From NCBI GenBank assembly GCA_900553845.1, contig USEW01000105.1, forward strand, positions 1-6,735: DNA of 6,735 nucleotides, read 5' to 3'. The position numbers and the translations under genes were made by a program. Source of the DNA: an uncultured bacterium (GTDB lineage Bacteria > Cyanobacteriota > Vampirovibrionia > Gastranaerophilales > Gastranaerophilaceae). Shown here piece by piece: positions 6,716 through 6,735 of the stretch (the first letter of the stretch is position 1; the number at the start of each line of letters is the position of its first letter). A model generated the notes under the pieces. The model ran no database searches. It was given only the letters and a program-made list of their open reading frames with translations, and was not told the DNA's origin.

Positions 6716-6735
6716 ATAATATTAATAAATAAAAA

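Noticed and set aside
1..6735. CRISPR arrays, insertion sequences, tRNA or rRNA genes
   Set aside because: I saw no regularly spaced repeats, transposase motifs, long terminal inverted repeats or cloverleaf-like sequences on either strand.

Overview
This is an AT-rich bacterial window (low GC by eye, with A/T-ending codons) made mostly of one minus-strand gene series, plus one divergent plus-strand gene at the right. Ribosome binding sites of the AAGGAG type precede most genes and the standard genetic code fits throughout. The sequence does not fix the taxon. A two-SpoA-domain C-ring protein next to biosynthetic genes, at this low GC, would suit a didermic bacterium with a flagellar or type III secretion export apparatus. 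Gut Melainabacteria (Gastranaerophilales) are one guess, held weakly.

Layout, read along the minus strand from right to left: leuC (5343-4075, large subunit of a 3-isopropylmalate dehydratase-type enzyme), ribE (4060-3416, riboflavin synthase), ribBA (3374-2160, DHBP synthase fused to GTP cyclohydrolase II) and a GNAT acetyltransferase (2131-1130). The gaps are about 14, 41 and 28 bases and no terminator is visible, so these four look like one operon joining a leucine-pathway enzyme to riboflavin synthesis. RibBA makes both early riboflavin precursors from GTP and ribulose 5-phosphate, and RibE catalyses the last step. The intermediate enzymes (RibD, RibH) and the small dehydratase subunit (LeuD) are not in the window. 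No FMN riboswitch or leucine leader/T-box is recognisable upstream. Instead, a perfect 7-bp inverted repeat sits just before the leuC ribosome binding site.

After a 106-base AT-rich gap with a candidate promoter, a fifth minus-strand gene begins at 1023 and runs off the left edge. It is a FliM/FliN-family C-ring protein, with a FliM-like middle region followed by two SpoA domains, the layout of SctQ/YscQ of type III secretion systems. Between the two SpoA domains, directly after an acidic linker, lies a near-ideal Shine-Dalgarno sequence and an in-frame ATG. This suggests that a separate SpoA2-only, FliN-like protein is also made, as is known for several SctQ proteins. It is the most interesting signal in the window.

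On the plus strand, a multi-membrane-span acyltransferase of the Acyl_transf_3 family (5587-6666) is read away from leuC, with its own candidate promoter in the 243-base divergent spacer. At the far right edge a good sigma-70-type promoter (6687-6715) points out of the window toward an unseen gene.
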